From the NCBI GenBank assembly GCA_028554755.1, contig JAPTOF010000001.1, forward strand, positions 29,377,501-29,441,500: 64,000 nucleotides of DNA, written 5' to 3'. The DNA is from Cordia subcordata (taxonomy: Eukaryota > Streptophyta > Magnoliopsida > Boraginales > Cordiaceae). Both the position numbers and the translations under genes were made by a program. Numbering within the stretch: the stretch's first letter is position 1; each line of letters starts with the position of its first letter. The notes below the pieces were generated by a model. The model searched no databases. It was not told the DNA's origin and saw only the letters and a list, made by a program, of their open reading frames with translations. Below are positions 58,061-64,000 of this stretch, piece after piece.

Positions 58061-59590
58061 ATCTTTCACATAAAGCACAGAGCCAAGACCCCCATTCTAT
58101 TAGTCCCCTAATCAACACACACATATACACATTCCATAGATATAAAATAATAAGTCAATAGCTGGTAGTTGAATGGCAGAACTAAAACCAATATTGCACG
58201 CATAAATTTTGTAAGAGATTATTAAAAATACTCCTAACTATGCGTGTAGAGACATATTAACAAAAAAGCCATAAATCAAATCAAATATGCATAAGAAAAG
58301 GAAAAGCAAACACACATATTCAAAAGAATATCCCAAACATGTCCTAGTTTAAAGAGTTAGGGCTACAGCTAATAAGAGCAAAATGGAATAAGCTTGAAAA
58401 TATTTCATATTATTAAGATTACAGAAAAGAAAGTATAATGCATTATAAGATTTTCAGCTTTTGTGGCTAAGCTTATTTGGGGCTTAAAAGCTACAAATAG
58501 TAAAAAGCATGTGAGTAGTGCTTTCTTCTAGAAGCTTATAAGCTGCAAAATAAGCAAAGCCAAACAGGCTCTTCATTTTGAATATGACTAAGCACTATTA
58601 AAAATACTTTAGAAAACCCTTACCCATGCATCTTTTCATTATATTATCTTTTTTCATTAGGTTAATATGCTCAAATTAAACCAATCACATGCATTTTTTA
58701 GAAATAAAAAATTATACATTCAGTCCATAATGCATGAGCAGTAAGATTGTATAAACAATCACACATATCTTTTTTTTTTTTTTGTGTCATTATCAAACCA
58801 CATTGAAGCAGAAAGATGATTACATATATGCCCAGTTGCATTATCAACAATAACCAATAAGCAAGCCAAAAGAATTGTAAAGGAAAAAGTACAGAACAGA
58901 TAAATCCAGTCAAAAACAATTTTGGATAAGAAAGGAACATCTAAATTTGATTTTGCCTGTATTACATACTTACATTCAATACTCACACACTTCATAAACA
59001 AACTCAGAACAACGTGAAGATGTAATCTACCAATGGGTAGCAAATTAAGATTGTTGGCTGAGTGAGAACGGTTGATGTACATCAACCATTATATCACAGA
59101 AGTACACATTCGTAAGAATTACAATCAATTATAAAATAATAAAAAAGAAAAAAAATCAAAAACATATATACACACACAATAAGAAAATGCCCTCAATTTA
59201 ATTGGGTCTATATCAGAGTGTACGCACAAAAGAATATGAAAATGTCAAAGAGATGATTTAGAATACCTTACAGATGCCAAAGGAAAAAAATATGCACGCT
59301 GCAAAGATTATGAGTGTACAGGATCGTCAGCATCTATCATAATATATATAAAGTTTACATAAAGTCAAAACCACCTAGGTAATTAGCACCCGAGATTTTT
59401 GGACTTTTCCACTTCGAATGCAAAGTTCCCAATAGATGTTCGCTTTACTATTGAAAGAATAATATAGATTATAGAGTTTCTTTTTTCAAATCGGGACATA
59501 GTATAGTTCACTCAATTGGATTGAGTCTCAAATGGGCGGGAATGGCATAATTTCAGAATTTCCCATAATTAAGATTGAGTTAGACAATTG
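58061..59590. other. AT-rich intergenic, no gene seen
   Basis: Contains the MITE at 58454-58569. Minus-strand frames at 58698-59085 have no known motif. 'gggcgggaa' near 59535 could be a transcription-factor site, but there is no gene to attach it to. Confidence 0.4.
58454..58569. mobile_element. Short MITE
   Basis: Left 'tggctaagcttatttgg.ggcttaaaagct' pairs with right (complement) 'tggctttgcttattttgcagcttataagct', around a loop of about 50 bases. Right end ...GCCAAACAGGC. Limits are approximate. Confidence 0.6.
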
Positions 59591-59618
59591 GATGCGAGAT
59601 GCGAGATGCGAGATGGGA
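59591..59618 (+). repeat. Short 7-bp tandem repeat
   Basis: GATGCGA three times, then GATGGGA. Confidence 0.9.
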
Positions 59619-61105
59619 AAATTAGGGCTTCTGCTATAATCCGATTAGATTGAGCATCTTATGCATGAAAATTACATGATTTCACTTTTCCATGGAAAGA
59701 ATATTGCAAATTTTAGTGTTTCCATTTCAAAATCAAAAAGCAAGATCATAAAAAAAATTTGGATTTTTGCTATGAGACGATCAAATTGACCATCAAATGG
59801 GTGAAAATTGCTTTATTTGTGGTTATTACCATATTTACAATAGCATGGTACAATCTAGCATGGGCTGCGATTTGGATGGATTAGCACTTTTGTGTAAAAG
59901 ATGATACGGTAAAGCTATGGGATATCATTACAGAATTACTGGCATATCAAAAGGGAAAGTAAAAAGTATAACGCGTAAGAAAGAATTAACGCATCTAACA
60001 AATCATATAACGAGTGTATTTTGTTGGTTGCTTGTCTAATCAGTACACATGGCATCCATTTAGCAAGTAAACACGTGGCATTCATTTAGTTTATGTCTCA
60101 CGTCCAAATGGCTTTTATTGAGCTTGTATACATCATCGTTCCAAAAAAAGGTGGTATAGTCATTATTAAAGAGTAATTAATGAAAATCTATCTATCTATC
60201 TATCTATCTACGATATATATCTCACTATTTTTTCAAGATAGTCGTGACTATTTCTAAAGATTCAAATCAAATCCTTTATTTTTAAAAGGAGCTAATTTAT
60301 CATATCAATAAATATTTAATAGCAAATACTAAAATTGTTTGCACGCTGCAAACAAATTTAATGATGATCTCCTCATCTTGGCTAATCCTCATGAGACTAT
60401 TTAGCTAGACCTTATTTTAGGCTCTAACTTTACTAAGAATGGCCTCGATTCCCCTAATGTGGGTCTTGAATAGGCCTTAAGTCCCTATCAGAAGTCAAGA
60501 AATGTACTTAAAGTTCATTCAGTATGATGGAATAACTTAAAAAGATAGAAAAGAGTTTAAGGCAGTATGCCATGGAATACTTATCTTTGGTTATGAACAT
60601 AACAAAAGCCAGAATGGGATGTCTAATTTATTTCATGTGCTTAGTAAAATATTTTCACAAGTTGGAATAGAATTAAAATCAATCCAATCGATTAAAATAC
60701 CCTTTAATCTTTGATTTATATAAATTTATGTTTATATATAATAATTAATTTTTTCCGGTGGAACTTTAAAAAAAGATATATTTAGTATTATATTATATTA
60801 TAAATTTACAATTTTTGTGGAATATAAAAATTAAAAGTCATTGTATAGTGAAAAAATATTGATATATTGCTAAATAATTCAAAAAGAGAAGAAATAAATA
60901 TTCAAATAAACTTGTTCAACAATTTTTACAATATTAGCATAAACACAAATAATCTTCCCAATCTTTTGATTAATAGTAATACGTAAGACTACTCTCATTT
61001 TTAACTCTAACAGCATATTTTGATATGTTTACTATTTTCATCATACTTGAGAGAGAAACTAACTAGCCAATTAGAAGACATATGTCTTGTAGCTAGAAAA
61101 GCGCT
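59619..61105. other. AT-rich intergenic, no gene seen
   Basis: Contains a TCTA microsatellite (60187-60210, about six units). The stretch at 60360-60640 has plain composition, but no frame, RNA or repeat was recognised. Confidence 0.45.
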
Positions 61106-61173
61106 AGAGAAACTAACTCGCCCATAAGAAGACATATGTCTCTATGTCTTCTTATGGACTAGTTAGTTTCTCT
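61106..61173. repeat. Strong hairpin, 31-base arms
   Basis: 61106-61136 and 61143-61173 are complementary except for two or three positions, separated by six bases. A further direct copy of the left arm lies at about 61049-61085 ('gagagaaactaactagcc...agaagacatatgtct'). Transcribed, it would fold into a long stem. Confidence 0.8.
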
Positions 61174-62001
61174 CTCAATTAGTTGAAAGAGAAAAATGTA
61201 TTTTTTTATTTTTTTACGAAAATTTTGAGAAGGTAAATGAAGGATAAGTTATTTTTTAAGATTTTCACTATAATTTTTATCTTTCCTACTTAAAGTTGAA
61301 AATCTCATTCATTGAGTTGAGATAAAAATTGAGTTTTCCAAATTTTCCTAAAAAGATCATTCCTATAGAATGGGGTTTTCTACTTTTATTTGTTGTACCA
61401 AACTAGATAATGTGAAATAAAAGTTGGAATGACCCTTTTTTTAAGCCATTCCAACATACCAAACGGTGCCTTAGAACCTTGTGTTCTTGCTCTTTTAATA
61501 AAAAAGGTTGTGAGAGTGGTGAATAAATTAACTAAAAAGAAAGATATTGAGAAAGAAATAAGTGATGTTAGTACTAATGGCTTCAAACCATTATAAAGTA
61601 CACACAAATCTTGCAAAAATCTAACGTAGAATAGTATCAAATTTTTAGATCTCAAAAAATCTTATCGCAAGAAACGTACGATAAAGAAAAAGAAAAGTTC
61701 CATCCCTTATTGTTTCCAATTTTTGGAGTGCTTTGTTACTGATGTTTAGATCTTTTGAAAGATTTTTGTATTATCTACTAACTAATTAAATTATTCTAAT
61801 TAATCCATAATGAAAATAAATAATATGACAAAGAAAAGTAAAAATATGAAGATCAAAATAAAAGCAATCTTCATAAAGAGTAACTGAAGATTTTCTTTTT
61901 TTTTTTAAAAAAAAAAAGAGCTTGACTATAAAATACGTAAGACTTACAAGTAACACAATTATTACTCCAATGTAGTTGGTAGAAAAATATTCTCTAGTTT
62001 A

Positions 62002-62409
62002 AGAGGGTGTTTGGCCTTATTTTTAAGTTGCTTATAAGTAATTGATGTCTATAAACAATTTTTTATACTAATAAGTAAATAACAAATAAGAAGAGAAGTG
62101 TTTGGATAAAATGTGCTTAAAAGCTATTAACATATTTGGTAAATATATGTTTATAGATAAGTAGTAGTAGTATTTGTTAAAATAACTAAAAAGGACCATT
62201 CATTAATTAAAGAATAGTTAGTTTTGTATTTTTAAAGGGTATAGATATAATTTTATTTAGTCAACTTTCATTACTTTTAAACGGTTAGAAAGAAGTCGGG
62301 GAGTGATTTTTTATAGTTACTTATAAACAGAAGTTCTTAAATAAGTAGATTTTATTTTTCTACTTAAAAGTAAATTTGACCAATTTATAAACCTTTCCAA
62401 ACACCCTCT
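62002..62409. mobile_element. MITE of about 408 bases
   Basis: Ends AGAGGGTGTTTGG and its complement CCAAACACCCTCT are a perfect 13-base inverted repeat, with further pairing inside ('aagttgcttataagta' against 'ttacttataaac'). No coding capacity. The target duplication is not clear. Confidence 0.75.
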
Positions 62410-62593
62410 AAGTTCTTGAATAATATATTAAAAGGAAAAAAGAAAATATATACATAATAGGTTGATGAGAAGTTAAACTAACTGGGGGCTTAGGATCAAA
62501 TAGGGCTGGGACGTTAAGTTTGGGCCTCGTTGCAAAGCCTTTTTTACCATTGGAAAAGTGAAGACAGTAGCTAGGGTTTCGCTTAGGGTCGGC

Positions 62594-62700
62594 CTATAAA
62601 ATGCGAGGCCAGCAAGCTACTCATCATAATCTATTTCGCTCCTAAGAGCATTTTAGGGTTTAGGGTCCATTCATATTCATATGCAGCTGGTGATTTTTGA
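62594..62700 (+). promoter_or_regulatory. Possible promoter and 5'UTR of an unseen gene
   Basis: CTATAAAAT (62594-62602) is a good TATA box. It is followed about 55 bases later by TTAGGGTTTAGGG (62653-62665), a telo-box as often found in the 5' regions of plant ribosomal-protein and other growth genes. 'tagggtttcgcttaggg' lies just upstream of the TATA. A short ATG-containing stretch (62680) is followed by a pyrimidine-rich intron-like run. I could not identify the protein; the gene may continue past the window or be broken. Confidence 0.35.
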
Positions 62701-63019
62701 ATTTTTTTCTTTTTTTTTTTTCTTTCAATCTTTCTTGCGTTAGGGGGGAGTTAAATGGGATATTTTCTTTTTCTTCTTACTATTAATCTTTGATAATGGA
62801 AAAAGCCAATTTGCAGAGCAAGGGCGTCCAAAAAACGATGACGAAACACTTGCATTGAAGGTTGGCGAGAATATTACAGCGATTCTCCGTGCCTTTCAAA
62901 TTCTTTTGATTGCGGCCTCGAACAAATCGCCACATTCTTTCTTCTCTCCTTCTCTTTCATGGTCCCTTTTGATTGTCAAATTTTCAACGACTACAATTTT
63001 TTTTTTCTTTTTTGTTAAA

Positions 63020-63075
63020 GCCCCTCACATCCATGGGATTTGAATCCCAAGATTTCAATTACACTTGAGTTATTC
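63020..63075 (-). repeat. Antisense tRNA-like SINE head
   Basis: On the minus strand, TAACTCAAGT (63072-63063) and GGATTCAAATCC (63047-63036) look like A and B boxes. The B box resembles that of the module at 23857, so these may be one SINE family. Confidence 0.45.
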
Positions 63076-63551
63076 TTTAATTTTAAAATTCTCAACAACT
63101 ATTTTTGTTGAATTAATAGTAATTTAATTATATATTTGTTTATTTATTTATTTTTGGGAGTTATTGGATTATTCTATTGTTATGTGGTGAACCTTAGAGC
63201 TTGTATAGATCGGTTTCTGAAAAGAGTGGTATTGGTAATAACTATTTGATGTATGGACGCAGATCGATGTGCTCCATTCTTTTAGATTTTGCAATCCTTT
63301 CGGGTAGCAATGGACAAGACGAATATTCACCATTCATAGATGAGAGAACAAGAAAGAGATAAAATCAATCAATAGTTGTGATGAACACCGAAGTTAATGA
63401 AGGCAGGGCATTGAATAATCGATTATAATGCGTTAAATTTTGGATGGTCACTTACGAGATAGTTATGTGCAGTAAGATAAGAAAAATATCGTTTTGCGCG
63501 ATTTTGGCTTTTTTATTTTATTCCATATTGTACCATATTGTAGGGTCAATT

Positions 63552-63623
63552 TCGAAAAATATGAAAGATCTCTCTTCAAAAAATATGAAAGATCTCTCTT
63601 CAAAAAATATGAAAGATCTCTCT
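63552..63623 (+). repeat. Three tandem 24-bp units
   Basis: Units 63552-63575, 63576-63599 and 63600-63623 ('tc.aaaaatatgaaagatctctct') are nearly identical. As 24 is a multiple of three, a short frame repeats SSKNMKDL, but there is no sign that it is translated. Confidence 0.92.
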
Positions 63624-63774
63624 TCAAACCACCGTAAATATGACTTTCATCGATCCAATACGGCTTTTTGCAAAATTTTTTATGTGCATCTATGAGATTA
63701 AATATAGAATTTTGTTTATTCACTTTCCGAACTCCAGGTTAAACAAAATGTGGCAAGGATAGATGAGAGAATAA

Positions 63775-63977
63775 GGGCTTGTTTGGATTAATTTCTTTTA
63801 GAAAAAAAAATAATTTTTTTAAAAAAAATTATATTAAATTTGTAATAATTATTTGATATAGTTTTTAAAAAAGTTAAGATTCTTTTTTTTTAAGTTAGAT
63901 TATTCAGTTTATAAAAAAATTATTTTTTAAAAGTTATAAAAAAATATTTTTTAAAAAAGTCAATTCAAACAAGTTCT
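63775..63977. mobile_element. hAT-like MITE
   Basis: The left end GGGCTTGTTTGGATTAATTT pairs with the right end ...AAGTCAATTCAAACAAGTTC. The AT-rich body is 203 bases. Flanks GAGAATAA and AAGAATAA match at 7 of 8, the duplication length of hAT transposons. It is related to the MITE at 21723-21953. Confidence 0.7.
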
Positions 63978-64000
63978 AAGAATAATAAAATTATATGGCT

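Noticed and set aside
58698..59085. Minus-strand hydrophobic frames
   Set aside because: AT-rich low-complexity sequence with no family resemblance and no exon partners.
62855..63043. Short frame after the promoter-like block as a protein gene
   Set aside because: It runs through poly-T and an antisense SINE-like segment and has no recognisable domain.
63552..63623. CRISPR-like array
   Set aside because: The units are directly adjacent with no spacers, and this is plant nuclear DNA.

Overview
The window is plant nuclear DNA, most likely from a eudicot. It is AT-rich, its host genes are sparse, and one of them has introns with consensus splice sites. Most of the rest is nested, decayed transposable elements: Ty3/gypsy, Ty1/copia, LINE, Mutator-like (MULE) and MITEs. 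I recognise only two host genes. One is a FAM136A-type (DUF842) gene on the minus strand (15988-18089, three exons). The other is an intronless Shewanella-like protein phosphatase 2 (SLP2) gene on the plus strand (43085-44275). Both look intact.

Layout, left to right. 1-9736: an Athila/Tat-like Ty3/gypsy element whose 5' LTR is cut by the window edge, with degraded gag, protease, RT, RNase H and integrase and a 1.9 kb 3' LTR. 9737-13620: an antisense LTR fragment and a second pol fragment, the latter split by a 1887-bp solo LTR (11359-13245) flanked by a perfect 5-bp target duplication. 13757-14836: a LINE ORF1-type (DUF4283 plus zinc knuckle) remnant. 15988-18089: FAM136A-like gene. 18.2-21.3 kb: AT-rich and LTR-like debris. 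21336-23478: an antisense solo LTR containing a MITE. 24324-31606: a non-autonomous gypsy-like element with two LTRs, a gag-like reading frame with zinc knuckles and no pol. 32409-34150: an antisense solo LTR of the same family as 11359-13245.

34820-42944: an 8.1 kb MULE, bounded by long terminal inverted repeats and an imperfect 9-bp target duplication. It carries a decayed mudrA-type transposase (36469-38999) and, in the same orientation, a decayed intron-containing plant mobile domain (PMD) gene (39228-41381). Its right end lies 140 bp upstream of the SLP2 start codon, just upstream of a TATA-like box. 44.3-48.8 kb: no recognisable gene. 48.86-49.76 kb and 57.83-58.06 kb: a locally repeated sequence split by an 8.07 kb Ty1/copia element (49764-57831) with 382/365-bp LTRs, an initiator-tRNA-Met-type primer site, decayed gag-pol and an unexplained 205-codon frame in its long leader. 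58.1-64.0 kb: AT-rich intergenic DNA with MITEs, microsatellites, a strong hairpin, a possible promoter/5'UTR near 62.6 kb and a three-unit 24-bp repeat.

The most interesting observations are the MULE carrying both transposase and PMD genes right against the SLP2 promoter, the unknown frame in the copia leader, the gag-only gypsy element, and the strong bias of nonsense codons to TAG in the retrotransposon pol, which fits decay by deamination of methylated cytosine. All homology statements come from reading motifs by eye; no database search was possible.
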